Assembly: GCA_037974665.1 (NCBI GenBank)
Contig: CM075768.1
Span: 5,977,501-6,041,500, forward strand
DNA from: Ehretia macrophylla
Taxonomy: Eukaryota; Streptophyta; Magnoliopsida; Boraginales; Ehretiaceae
Reading direction: 5' to 3'
DNA: 64,000 nucleotides
A program made the translations under genes and the position numbers. Shown here in pieces: positions 22,450-33,518 of this stretch (position 1 is the stretch's first letter; each line of letters starts with the position of its first letter). The notes below the pieces were generated by a model. That model was given only the letters and a program-made list of their open reading frames with translations, was not told the DNA's origin and ran no database searches.

Positions 22450-23334
22450 TGTAAGGATCGGTTCTCGGAAACGTGTGATTCACAACATAAAAGAGTTAAA
22501 GCGGAAGCGTTGAACATTTCAAAATTTTCAACATCAACTTTTGTAATCACAAACATTTCCAAAGTAAAGTCCATGGCAATCAACATGCAACATATAATAT
22601 ATCAAATATACTATAAAGTAAATGAGAGATAAAATGGCATACCTCCCGTTTATAGCCGAGAAAAGGTGGAATCACGACGGAGATGCTACGGCATGGACAA
22701 GCCTCCTTCATACATGCAAAGGCTCTAGATCGAAATACACAAACATCCAAATGTTATTTCTACAAACTAAGTAAATGTGCTAGTTACTTAGTAGTAGATT
22801 AGAGCTTGCATATAGATATAAAGCAAAAGAATAACACTTATCTTTTTTCGTGCTTTAGCCGAGAGCATCAAGGAAGAAAACATAGTTCTCATCTTTTTCT
22901 TCGTTCCCATTGTGGCCAAAATGATGATGAAATGAGATGGCATGGACTAGCCTCCTTCACAAGTGTAAAGGTCATAGATCGAAACACACGAGCATCCAAT
23001 GGCAAACACTACCAACCAAGTAAATATCCTAGCTTCTCGATGAAAGATCTAAGCTTGTATAAAGTTAGAAGGCAAGAGAAAAATCCTACCACCCTATCTT
23101 CACTATGGCCGAAAATACCATGAAAGAAAGGAGAGAATTTTGTCATCTTTGTGCTCTTGTGTTGGCTAAAAAAATCATTATCAAAAGAGTAGAATAATTG
23201 ACCTTTATATAGAGTCTTGAGTTGTGTAAGATTGTGACAAATGGCATGTTATGTCTTCTCAAGACATCATCCTTTTGCCAAGTGTCAATCATGCACACAC
23301 TCAAGCAACTTGTTCTTTGTCTTTTTGTGCAACT

Positions 23335-23425
23335 TGTTGTTTGTCCTCTAGTGTTTCGTCCACTAGTGTTTTGTCTTCTAGTGTTTCATCCACTAATGCA
23401 AGTTGTCTTTTGTCTTCTAGTGACA
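23335..23425. repeat. Short tandem repeat, TTTTGTCTTCTAGTG type
   Basis: About three imperfect units around TTGTCYTCTAGTGTTTCRTC and CCACTARTG in the LTR. Next to it lies a second, longer minisatellite of different sequence. Confidence 0.65.
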
Positions 23426-23473
23426 ACTTTTTAATAATTAATTCTAATGCCCATTAGAATAACTAATTGGAAA

Positions 23474-23712
23474 TAGACCCCAATACTTTTAGTATTTATA
23501 CTTTGGCCTAATACTTTTAGTATTTGGACTTTTACCCCAATACTTTCAGTATTCGCATTTTCCCCAATACTTTAAGTATTTTCACTTTGACCCCAATACT
23601 TTTAGTATTTATACTTTGTCCCCAATACTTTTTAGTATTTGCACTTTGGCCCCAATACTTTCAGTATTTGTACTTTTGGCCCCAATACTTTTATTATTTG
23701 TACTTTTGGCCC
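23474..23712. repeat. Minisatellite, 8 copies of about 29 bp
   Basis: Units follow CCCCAATACTTTTAGTATTT plus about nine bases ending TTTGG. Eight consecutive units with 1-5 differences are visible. Each unit contains the dyad AATACT-TTT-AGTATT, so each can form a small stem. It lies inside the Angela-like LTR and probably grew there by slippage or unequal exchange. Confidence 0.88.
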
Positions 23713-24881
23713 GCTTAACTATTAACGTCCAAAAGAAACAACGTTAACTCTTTAATGTGTTTCCAACTTAATATCAAGCTTGTTAATTGTCTTATTCTTG
23801 ATGTTCTTTTTTGTATGTGACTTTCTAAATTTATAACCGTATAGTGATGAGGGACTATTAAACGCTTTTAATCTATTTCGAGAATGTCTCCGTCATTCTC
23901 CGGAATACCCTCATGTTCAAGAGTTACGTCTAGCAACATATGCGCATCATGACAATTTATACGATAATGAAGTCCAACTCTTACGAATCTATTTATAGTC
24001 GCACGAATTAGCGTGCTGTCCGATCCTTCCATTAAATATGTCCTGATTGTTGTGAGGACCATGATAGGATTAAGTCCACTAAATGATTCTATGCATAGAT
24101 CTATTCGGTGGAATGAAAGATGACACCTATGGAACCCTTTCCATCATTCCATCTGTTATGTGCCCCGACCGATGACTTCCTCATTCAACAACCGAAATAA
24201 GATCGCATAGGACATCATCTTACATCAAAGGTTAACAGATCCTATCTTGACAATTACCTGTCAGTTCATACCACAAAACTAACACGTGAAAGGTCGTAAC
24301 GCACCTTTTGGAAGACAGGTATTGGCCAGATGCAGTATTTAGCCCCTGATATAACCGGCAGCCGTGATTTCTCAAGTCAAAGGATTAATTTGCGTAATTC
24401 ACAACGAATAACAAACTATTAATCCAAAGTCATGTAGTTTGTTATTCTGGTCACATTGAGTGATTCGTTCAACTAACAATCACCCATATGTAAGTCAGTC
24501 GCATCCCTATGTTGTTATGGCACAAGGCTCACCAATCTTTATCATTAACATCTCTATGTTAATCAAAGGTAACTTACATATGATAGCCCGTACTTGATTA
24601 TTCTAGTCTCAGTCGAATAATCTGAGGGCTATGAATCATTTTGAATGTTTATCATATCGAAAAAATATGCCAACGTATTCTAAACACTTTTAGAATATAT
24701 TTCTTCTCTGAAAAATATTAAGGACACATTCATATAATGGGAATGACGGAGAATATGAACGTCACAAACAAGTCAATATGTAAACAAACATATAGATGTA
24801 AATGCCATTAGGTACAAGTTAATGCCAAAATATCCCAAAATAGGTCATTTAACTATATACCATTAGGGCATATCTCTAACA

Positions 24882-25640
24882 TTTTCATCAAAGACAAGTC
24901 CTTTTTAGTTGGAGCACTACCAAAATGAGGAACACGACCAAACTGATCTCCCAAAAATATTTAGAAGTAGGAAACCCACTATTTTCATAGGCTTGCATAC
25001 CTGTGTTTGGTATGTTAAAGATTGAAGCTACAATAGTTCCATTAACACAATTTCCACATTTCTAACTATTGTACGTGTAGTGGAATAGTTGCTAGTATCC
25101 ATATTTGCATAGAACTTAAAGATGGATAAACATCATAATTAACGTGTACAAAGTCATACCAACCTTGTTGTCGAACCAATTAAACAATGGGAGTACCTTG
25201 CAACTCCATATCCAACAAATACTTCCTGTACAAAATCATTTTCGGGGTCTTCTTGTTATTCATCTTCACATTCTCAAACATTCGGAGGGACGCGGGGAGG
25301 TCTTTGAGACCTTTGAGAAGGAGTGAGTCTCTTTAATGTAGAAGCCTTGGATTTTCTCTTGTTTTGTGTGTTTACCATGATTAAAATTCAAGATTTTGAG
25401 GTTATATGAAGCGGGTAAAAGGAATATGAAAAACAATTTGAAGAAAAATGGTTGAATTTTGAGATTAAAATAGAGGATTTTAGGAATTTGAGGTTAGATT
25501 TGAGAATTTGAATATTATGGCAAAAACTTAAAGAAATCGTGCCTCTTTATGTCCCTGTTCGGTAGGGACAAAGAAGAAGGGACTTTTCTGTTCCTATTCG
25601 CTAGGGGTACCGGCTGGTTGGTGCCCTCGTTCGGCGCAAA
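24882..25640 (-). other. Continuation of CACTA-type block, ending in GC-rich modules
   Basis: The minus-strand sequence just right of the LTR seems to continue the interrupted transposon-protein region; frames are broken. Towards 25545-25635 GC-rich pieces appear, including the palindrome-like GTCCCTGTTCGGTAGGGAC and TTGGTGCCCTCGTTCGGCGC, mirroring the island at 20895-21160. Confidence 0.4.
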
Positions 25641-25789
25641 AAAAAAATATTAAATTGCCATGGAATAGCCACGGAAATATTAAAATTGTATAGTTTTCCC
25701 ATTTTTTTATAAGAACCGATATCATATAGTTTTGCTACAGAATGGCTATGGACATATAGAATTTTGTAGCCTTTTCATGGCCAATGGCG

Positions 25790-25899
25790 ATAGATTTGCT
25801 GCATACCACTATTAGCCATTTGCCTTTCTATGGCCAATGGAGACGTAATAACAACGAATATTTAATTGTATCTATCTTTTACTTATTAATAAATAGAAA

Positions 25900-25976
<77 letters not shown>

Positions 25977-27410
25977 GTTAAATCTTGATATTTTTCTTAT
26001 TTATGAAGTTCAAACTAAAAGAGAGAGATTCTAAATTACTAAATTCGTCATTAATTAATATTTCCGGAATGTTTAATGAAATTTGTTTTGTCCCATTGAA
26101 ATGATGATTGAATGCTTATGATATTTTCTATCAAAATACACATGGTTGTGAAATACAAACCAAGTTTGTTATCATTTGAAAACCTATCAAGCCACATAAC
26201 ATTGTCATCTATTGTAGGTGGAATCATACTTCTATAATTTAAATAAAAGCGATCTACTTTATTTTTTTAAAAATTTCATAGCCATTTTGTGGCTAATGGC
26301 AACAGAATGGCTACGGATATATAAAGTTCTATAGCCTTTCTGTGGCCAATTGCGACAAAATGGCTATGGACCATTATCATTCGTCACTTTTCCGTGGCCA
26401 ATGGAGAAGGAATGGCAGCGGATGTTTAATTGTATTTAGCTTTTACTTATTAATAAATAGGAAAAACGTATAAAAATATGTCAATATCTTCATATTTTAC
26501 TTATTTATGAATTTTAAACTAAATGAGAGTTTCTAAATTATTAAATTGGTTGTTAATTAATATTAACAAAATGTTTAATGAAATGTGTTAAGTTTAATTG
26601 GAACAATTAAATTCGCCTATGAGATTTTATTGTCAAAATGCACATGGTCTTGAAATACAAACCAAGTTTGTTATCATTTAAAAACCTATCAAGGCACATA
26701 ACATTATCCTTTATTTTAGGTGGAATCATACTTCTATAATTCACATAAAAGTGATCCACTTTGTTTTTATTTAAAATTTCATAGCCATTTCGTGGCCAAC
26801 GGTGATAGAATAACTATAGACCACTATTATCCATTACCTTTTCATGGCCAATGGAGATGGAATGGCAATGAATGTTTAAATATATCTATCTTTTACTTAT
26901 TAATAAATAAATAAATGTATAAAAATATGTTATTATCTTGATGCTTTGTTTATTTATGAAGTTCAAACAAAAAGAAAGATTTCTAAATTACTAAATTGAC
27001 CGCTAATTAATATTAACAGAATGTTTAACGAAATTTGTTAAGTTTCATTGAAACAATTATTGAATTTATTAAATAAATGTATAAAAATATGTTATTATCT
27101 TGATGCTTTGTTTATTTATGAAGTTTAAACAAAAAGAAAGATTTCTAAATTACTAAATTGACAGTTAATTAATCTTAACAGAATGTTTAACGAAATTTGT
27201 TAAGTTTCATTGAAACATTTATTGAATGCCTGTGAGATTTTTCTAACAAAATAAACATGATCGTGAAAATACGAACCAAATTTATTATGATTTGAAAACC
27301 TATCAAGCCACATAATATTGTCCTCTATTGTAGATGGAATCACACTTCTATAATTCAAATAAAAGCGATCTACTTGTTTTTATTTAAAATTTTGTATCCA
27401 TTCTACAAAT
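25790..27410. repeat. Degenerate tandem array, three units of about 480 bp
   Basis: Three direct units begin near 25810, 26385 and 26790. They share GGCCAATGGAGA, ATCTTTTACTTATTAATAAA, GAAATACAAACCAAGTTTGT, AAAACCTATCAAG and GGTGGAATCATACTTCTATA. The third unit contains an internal duplication of about 150 bp (compare 26910-27060 with 27060-27215). The motif TGGCTACGGAATGGCGACA, in variants, punctuates the array and continues to 27900, as subterminal repeats of CACTA elements often do. Confidence 0.82.
25910..25970. repeat. (TA)n microsatellite
   Basis: About 30 TA units inside the first unit of the tandem array, after an A-run. The other two units have a short, non-repetitive sequence at this place. 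Confidence 0.92.
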
Positions 27411-27935
27411 ATGTTAATTTCGTATTATCTTTTTAAAAATATTTTATATTGTTATATTTATGGTATTAAAAGATTTTATACTACGCTTGAAAAATAGCCA
27501 CGGAATGGTGACAAATATTTTATTAAATCAACAAAAAAAATATCATAGTTCGTAGCCATTCTGTCGTACCATTGTGACGTGGGATGAAAATTAATTTTAT
27601 TGTTTAATTATATTAATATTTTACTACCTATTAATTATAAAATAAATAAATAAAAGGTACATTTCATTGCCAATCTATGGCTATTTTGTGATGATTAGGT
27701 CACGGATTATCACTTTTTTTTTTCTGATTTAAGAAAAATATTTGTGGCCCTTCCCACCGAATGGCGACGAAAGTTTACATTTTATTTTTTTAATAATAAA
27801 ATACTTTGTCATTAATCCGTGACTATTTTGCGACCGTGTGGCCACTGAAATTTATATTTCATGTATTTTTTGTAAGAAAATCGTAGTCTGTCGCCATTTC
27901 TTGCTAATTTTTCCGTCACCAAGTCAATCCTCCAT

Positions 27936-27954
27936 GTCTATTTTTCTTATAGTG
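27936..27954 (-). repeat. CACTA terminal inverted repeat (one end)
   Basis: Minus strand reads CACTATAAGAAAAATAGAC from 27954. The first bases CACTA followed by an A-rich stretch are the defining terminus of the superfamily. The partner end was not found in the window. Confidence 0.75.
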
Positions 27955-28539
27955 AAAATCAAGTTCTACTACTAAATTGTAGAAGTAAGAATATTCCCAC
28001 TAAGCACTCCAAATTGTAGTTTGAGTGACACTTTACCCCCTTCAAGTTTTATGTTAGCCATATTTAATCCCCTTGACACAAAGCCAAAGCATGGAAAAGA
28101 CTAAAATGTCATTAGAATTTAAGTTTTTTTTTTCCTTTCCCTTTTTTCTCTTTCCTATTTATTTCCTCTCTTACCTTTCTTCATTTACCCAGTATCCATT
28201 CCTCCTCTCCTATCTTTCTTTTCCTCTATCCTTCATACAAGTGATTTCTCACTCGTTAAGATGTATTCCCACAAAAAAAAAAGATGTATCAGAAGTTCTT
28301 GTTTGCCAAGATGCATTGCAACCAAATCATTCAATACAACTTCTCGAAATGGTAAGTTTCATGCATGTTAGTAATTAAAATTTAAATCCATAAGATTCAA
28401 AGGTAGTTTCATCACTTTAGAAAATTTTCGGTAAAATTCGTTATAAACCAATTAAATTTGTCATTCTAATATTGTAAATTTAAATTGAGTTCAATCAAGG
28501 AGTTGATTTCAATAGCAAATGTTAGTTCTTTCATAGTAT
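27955..28539. other. No gene recognised
   Basis: Flank between the CACTA end and the next copia fossil. A 101-codon open frame (28073-28378, plus) is Phe/Ser/Leu-rich over a T-rich stretch. I recognise no domain and give it little weight. Confidence 0.4.
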
Positions 28540-28559
28540 TCCTAGGAAGTAGGAAAGAT

Positions 28560-29200
28560 TGCCAAGGTCTTTCATAGCAAACCTGGTATTCATGGAAGTG
28601 ATTAGCTGTGTGATGGCCTTAGAAGAGCCTGTGATGATGATATCATCAACATAGACTACGAGGATAACAATGTGAGTGGTAGTTTTCTGAACAAACAGAG
28701 ATGAATCTGTTTTGTTGCATGAAAAATCTAGACTAATGAGGAAGGAAGATAACCTATGGTACCAGGCCCTAGGTGTGCTTGTTTGAAGCCACAGAGTGAT
28801 TTGTGTAGCTTGCAGACATAAGTGGGATATGAGAGATCTAAGAAGCCTTGAGGGCTAAGTCATATAGATTTCCTCATCTAAAAGATCATGTAGAAATGCA
28901 TTTGAAACATCTAATTGTTGTAATGGCCAATGATAATGAAGAGCTAGAGAGATAACTACTCTAATAGTTTGAGATTTGACCACTGAGCTAAATGTCTCAA
29001 TATAATATATGTCAAGCTCTCAGTTCTTTCAGTTGTAGCCCTTGGTTACCAACCTAGTTTTGTACCTGGCTACTGAGCCATCTGAATGAGTTTTGATTTT
29101 ATACACCCATCTATATCCTATGGGATTTCTATTAGGGGGTAGAGGACCAAGGGTCCAACTTTGTTGGTCAAGAACAACTTTAAATTCTTTTTGCATGGCT
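28560..29200 (-). pseudogene. Copia reverse transcriptase remnant
   Basis: Minus strand shows YVDD-type text with II-TGSS (around 28620-28660), FAMKDLG-like text at 28560-28600, and upstream PIGYRWVYKIKTHSDGS-like text around 29060-29130, all parallel to the RT at 8767-9693. Decayed. Confidence 0.75.
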
Positions 29201-29780
29201 TGCTGCCAATGCTTATATTTGGAGGCTTCTTTATAGGTGGAGGGTTTTATGGTTGGTAGGGTAGTAATCAGATTATGGAGTTGGTAGATGGCATAGGATG
29301 CAATGAAGTAGGAGCTAGATTAGTAAAGGACTGAAATGTATTTGTTGTCTGTTGTTGAGATTTTGAGATAGTTGGAGAGGAAGAGGTTGAATTAGTTGAT
29401 TGAGCAGTTAGGAATTGGCGTGAGTTAGTGATCAAAGACTGTAAGGCTGTATTGGGATCAAAAGAGCTGGAGTGGGAAGGTAAACTGAGAGATAGTTTGG
29501 TTGGGTATGGATTGACTGCAGGCTATAGAAGTTGTTGGTGGTGGTGTGGGTACAGTTGATGGGACTCTAGAGAATGAATTGGGGAATATAGGAATAACTG
29601 TAAGAGTAGCAGAAGAAGAAGTAGTAGAAAGAGGAGTAGAGGTTAAGGTTGAAGAGCAGGGAAAGTCATGCTCTACAAACCAAACATGCCTTGAGGTATA
29701 GACTTTTTGTGAAGCCATATCCAGGCATTTACACCCCTTTATGTTAGGTCAATAACCAAAAATATGCAAGATTTAGAACT

Positions 29781-30378
29781 TTATTCTAGTTTGTTCTTGG
29801 TGTATGGTCTCAACCAAGGATAACACAAACAGCCAAAAACCCTGAGGTAGGTGTAGTCTGGTTTGATAGAATATAAAATTTCAAAAGGTAATTGGTTGTG
29901 TAGGACTGGAGTAGAGAGTCTATTGATGAGATAGTTAGCAGTTGCAATTGCTTCTAGCCAATACTGAGCTAGGAGATGAGAGTAATTTAAGAGAGCAAGT
30001 GCAGTCTCAATTAGGTGCATATGCTTTCTTTCTGTCTTGCCATTTTGTTTACAAGTGTATAGGCAGGATGTTTGATGAACTATGCCTAAGATGTTTAGGT
30101 GTTGACTGAATTGCTGGTTCAGATATTCTGTACAATTGTCAGTACTAAGGGTTTTAATAGTAGTGTTAAATTGGTTATGAACAAAGGCAGTGAAGCTAAG
30201 AAAAGCAAAAAATGCATCTAATTTGACTTTTAGAAGGTATAACCAAGTAAATTTGCAAAAATCATCAAGGAAAACAATATTATATATGTTTTTCATACAA
30301 AAATCAGTAGGAGCAGGGCCCCATACATCAGAGTGAATTATTTGGAAAAGAAATTTAGATACAGTACTAGATGGTTGG
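29781..30378 (-). pseudogene. Copia integrase remnant
   Basis: Contains IIHSDVWGP, NIVFLDDFCKFTWLYLLKVK, LSTDNCTEYLN and NGKTERKHMHLIE, the surroundings of the integrase catalytic acids. A Ser/Pro-rich tail follows at 29458-29718. It is separated from its pre-integrase segment by a nested LTR. Confidence 0.8.
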
Positions 30379-30651
30379 TGATAGAATAGAGAGAATTTGA
30401 GAGAAATATGATTTCACTAATTATCTTAATAATGAATTACAATGTGACTTCATCTATTTATATTAGTACAAGTCGGTTGACTTAAACCAACTTGTTAACA
30501 AAGTAATGTTGCACATGCCATATATGCCATGTGCTTAATTCAGCTACCTAACAGCTAAATGCCAGTTGTAATCTCAACTAACTAACTAACATAAGGCTCT
30601 AACTAGCTCAGCTAAGTTAATTACAAATTTGTAATCTTGTGTACATTATCA
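30379..30651 (-). mobile_element. Small solo Copia LTR nested in the copia fossil
   Basis: The 273-bp unit reads TGATAATGTACACAAG to TCTCTCTATTCTATCA on the minus strand, with inverted ends TGATA/TATCA, a TATAAATAGATG promoter-like box and no internal coding. It separates the pre-integrase and integrase parts of the surrounding element. The flanking pentamers (GTTGG and ACTGG on the plus strand) are only partly alike, so the target duplication is decayed or my edges are off by a base or two. Its start resembles the LTR start at 8076. Confidence 0.72.
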
Positions 30652-31106
30652 ACTGGAATGGTAATATATGTACTTTAGCTACAGAACAAGAACTACTTTC
30701 TAAAGTATGTTTAGGTAATGAAATATGTAAAACAAATGAGAGGAGTTGTGCAGTAGGTTTAGAGGGATGGCCCACCCTTAAATGCCACTGAAAGCTGGTA
30801 GATTGGGAGTCAGACTTGTTTGCAAGGGAGAGGATAGAGTCCTTGTCTATAGGGGGCCTAAAACAAAGTCTTGTTGGTAGCATTGTCTAGTATTGTGACT
30901 CCCTTAGAAGTAAAAACAAGAGTGCAATTATTATCCTTTATAAGCTGAGAAACAGATAATAAGTTGGAGGAGATATGTGGAATATAAAGCACAAAAGAGA
31001 GGGAGAGGGAAAAGTGAGGGATAAGAAAAGTACTAGTGCCTATGTTGTGAATAGGTAAGGTAGTATCATTACCAAGTGCAACTGTATTTGCCCCTTCATA
31101 AGGCAT
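30652..31106 (-). pseudogene. Copia protease-end and pre-integrase remnant
   Basis: Contains LLSVSQLIKDNNCTLVF and WHLRVGHPSKPTA with SSCSVAKVHILPF, typical of the region between protease and integrase. Continues the fossil on the other side of the nested LTR. Confidence 0.75.
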
Positions 31107-31369
31107 TGTTCAGGTATGTGTACTCATGAGTGGCATGGGTGTTAGCCCCAGAATCTAGATACCACTAATTGTTTGAATGGCCTGAGGGACTTGTAGTTGC
31201 AGCCATGACCTTCTTTTCTTGTTTTGAACAAGTATAGTTAACTGCATCAAATATGTGCCAACATTCCAAGGTTGTGATTGGGTTTGCCACAAATTTGACA
31301 ATAAATGGCATTAGTAGCAAAGGTGGTATTGGAATGGGTTTTCTGTCAATTGTTGTTAGTGCCTGAGTT

Positions 31370-31790
31370 GTAGTTCCCTAAACCCTAAACCCTAACTTTT
31401 AGACAGTCAAAAGCGCTTCCTGTGAGTTTAGAAGCTGAACTAACTTGTTTAGCCCATTTTTAAAAATCCTTTTAGGTAAAAACTAAAGTTGAAAAAAACT
31501 AAAAATTAAGAAACTCCAAATTGAAGCTTTTCAAAAAAGACTTTTGTGAAACTGCTTTACATAATGCGGGAAGCTATTTTTCTTTTCTTTTTTCTCAAAT
31601 ATACCCTTCCATATTTTTAAAGTCCGCTATTACCCTCAAAACTTTTAAAAGTTTAATGATGTATAACACAAGCCAAACAGTCAACGATTTTTGTTCAACA
31701 GCACTTCTTACAAAAGTTCTATTCTAAAAGCTTTACAGCTCAAAAGCTGAAATTTTACAACTATGCCAAACAGAGCTTAAATCTTCTTCT
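31370..31790. mobile_element. Unclassified insertion with telomere-like repeats at one edge
   Basis: This AT-rich stretch separates the zinc-knuckle side of gag from its N-terminal side. It opens with CCCTAAACCCTAAACCCTAA (31379-31398), almost three units of the plant telomere repeat, and its right edge reads GCCAAACAGAGCTTA near 31775, the style of many MITE ends. I could not find a clean inverted repeat or target duplication, so its class is open. Confidence 0.4.
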
Positions 31791-32230
31791 TTAATAGGTA
31801 TTGAAGCAAAAATTAGACTATCTATTATAGCTTTAACATGATCTAAGTAGGCTTGCATAGACTGGTGGCCTTTGTTAAAAGTATGTAGCTTTTGCTTCAG
31901 ATGATGAACATGAGACCTACTTAGAGAGCTAAACCTCTGTTCTAGGGTTTTCCAAATAGTAGTGGCAGAAGTAAGATGAAGCAGTTGTGGTGGGACTGAA
32001 GCAGATATGAAAGCAAACAGACATTTTCAAATGTTTATCTACTGTCAACCATGTAAAGTAGTCAGAGTTAGGTATGATCAAGCCATTTGCAATAGTTATA
32101 GTTTTAGGTGGACAAAGAGTGCTGCCATTAACATGATCTAGAAGATCATAGGGGCATGAAAAATAGCCTGGAGTTGTGCCTTCCAGACTAGCTAATTGGC
32201 GTTGTCAAGTTGACTTTTAACTCAATAGTT
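31790..32230 (-). pseudogene. Copia gag remnant
   Basis: Minus strand shows LLHLTSATTIWKTLEQRF-like and HVHHLKQKLHTFNKGHQ-like text, parallel to the gag at 11959-12414, and a preceding LVWKAQLQAIF-like segment. Decayed. Confidence 0.65.
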
Positions 32231-32640
32231 CAAATTTTGGATTAGAAGTCTTAAACCAAAGGGAAGAGCATGATCAGATGGTAAGGCCATTGTAGATTGC
32301 TTCAGATATGAAGAAAAATTGCAGAATTGAAGATGGATCAAGTTGAGAGTGAAGAAAAGAAGAGCAATATGCAATCTATGAATGAAAATAAAAGAATTCA
32401 GAGAGAGAGAGATCGATAAGCAGAGAAGGAATGTAGAAGAATGTAGAGAGAAAATACGCAAAACCCTAGCTTGTGTAGTAGAAAAAGGTCCTTAAATTGA
32501 GGTTTTGAAGCTTGAGAAAGCTGCTGCAATGGAGTCGCAAGCTTGATCTCAATTGAAATCAGCCATTGAAAGCTTGATTTCAAAGAAAAAAATGGCAGAT
32601 TTTGATCACCGATAGGATCTTCTACTCTTGATACCACGAA

Positions 32641-33075
32641 GAAGGTATATAGAGAGAATTTAGAGATTTCAAAAAATGTGTACTCATTTCTTGATCTGTT
32701 ATGAGTATAGGAAAACTCTTCAATAAATCAAGACCGACATCAATCCGTAAGAGAAGGAGGAAGTCCTATATGTGTATAGAACTCACCCCATGTGAGATGA
32801 CTGATGTTAGCCCAGACTAATTGAATAGCAACCCATGAGTACATTGCTTCCTATTTATAGGCTATACAAAAACTGCTTAATTAGTGCTAGCATAAAGCAG
32901 TTATGACAATTGTATCCAGCTGTCCTCGAACTAATTCAACTGCCCAAGGTCAGTTCTGAGAAAATATCTCAGACCTGACTTAACTATGCCTAGCTACTTT
33001 GTTGTGCTATTTCCTGCATTTTTGAGCTAGGAACCATCTCTGCTGAGTTGCTTTAGTTACTCTGCAAAGTTACAA
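32641..33075 (-). repeat. 5' LTR of the copia fossil (approximate edges)
   Basis: Minus strand starts near TGTAACTTTGCAGAG, contains the box CCTATAAATAGG (about 32855-32866), and runs to the primer-like TGGTATCAAGAG (32637-32626). No second LTR copy is present for comparison, so the edges are approximate. Confidence 0.5.
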
Positions 33076-33518
33076 GTATCTCTTATTACCACATTATAAA
33101 ACACAAATCCCCTCCGCCCGCCCAAACCCAAAACCTGCCCCCACCCCCACCCACACCAACTTCTTTGCTCCTTCACACACACAAGGCAACCTAAAAACAA
33201 TATTAAGAAAGAAAGGCACCTCTGAGTTTCTAACATTATCGTCTTCATTTTTTCTTCTTTTCTGAGAAGTAAAGACGATCTTTATTGTATTGCTGTGCAG
33301 ACGCAATGGAGAAAATTAAAAGAAAAAAGACCGTCACCATTAATAAAAATAATAAACTTGAGAATTTGAAAACGTTGATAATTATTTTCAAGGTGAATGC
33401 AGATTTGACATTCTTGTTTTGTTAAAATTGTCAGCTTGACATGGAAAGTAAAAGAATTTACACATAAGCAATGGCTACTGAAAGAGAGATTAACTGTCAA
33501 CATATTGCCTTCAGAAGT
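33076..33518 (-). other. WDR26 3' UTR and downstream flank
   Basis: The stretch between the stop codon and the copia LTR. AT-rich patches at 33320-33360 could serve as polyadenylation signals. A C-rich run (about 33105-33155) lies next to the LTR. The 3' end cannot be fixed without transcripts. Confidence 0.45.

Larger units (their letters stand above)
22450..24881 (-). mobile_element. Angela-like Copia solo LTR, about 2.4 kb
   Basis: On the minus strand the LTR starts TGTTAGAGATATGCCCTAAT at 24881 and ends CCGATCCTTACA at 22450. The start matches the well-known Angela-type LTR opening (TGTTGGAAATATGCCC). The flanking pentamers are ATTTC (22445-22449) and TTTTC (24882-24886), a 4-of-5 match, so a decayed target duplication is likely. 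No gag or pol is seen inside. It interrupts the Transposase_32-like segment. A related LTR lies at 56105-57483 in the other orientation. Confidence 0.75.
18271..27954 (-). mobile_element. CACTA (En/Spm-type) transposon block, degraded and invaded
   Basis: The right end reads CACTATAAGAAAAATAGAC on the minus strand from 27954, the hallmark CACTA terminus. Transposase pieces read on the minus strand at 18271-18976. Between them are GC-rich modules, a plant transposon-protein segment and a tandem array, all commonly seen in CACTA elements. The left end has been lost to the gypsy insertion at 18270. Whether everything between belongs to one element or to nested CACTA relatives is not certain. The block hosts two LTR insertions (19251-20537 and 22450-24881). 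Confidence 0.55.
28540..33075 (-). mobile_element. Ty1/copia fossil with nested insertions
   Basis: Minus-strand copia element related to the one at 7891-12540. Its LTR-like 5' end (about 32641-33075) contains CCTATAAATAGG and is followed by TGGTATCAAGAG (a primer-site-like match) and a leader. The gag region lies near 31790-32230, pre-integrase at 30652-31106, integrase at 29781-30378 and part of RT at 28560-29200. RNase H and the 3' LTR are missing, so it is truncated at about 28540. It is heavily broken (well over ten interruptions) and carries at least one nested solo LTR and another insertion. It ends about 440 bp beyond the stop codon of the WDR26 gene. Confidence 0.82.

Noticed and set aside
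23474-23712. CRISPR-like array of similar 29-bp units
   Set aside because: Units are adjacent with no unique spacers, and the setting is a plant LTR; it is a minisatellite.
28073-28378. 101-codon open frame as a new small gene
   Set aside because: Low-complexity Phe/Ser/Leu composition over a T-rich stretch, with no domain and no codon-use support.
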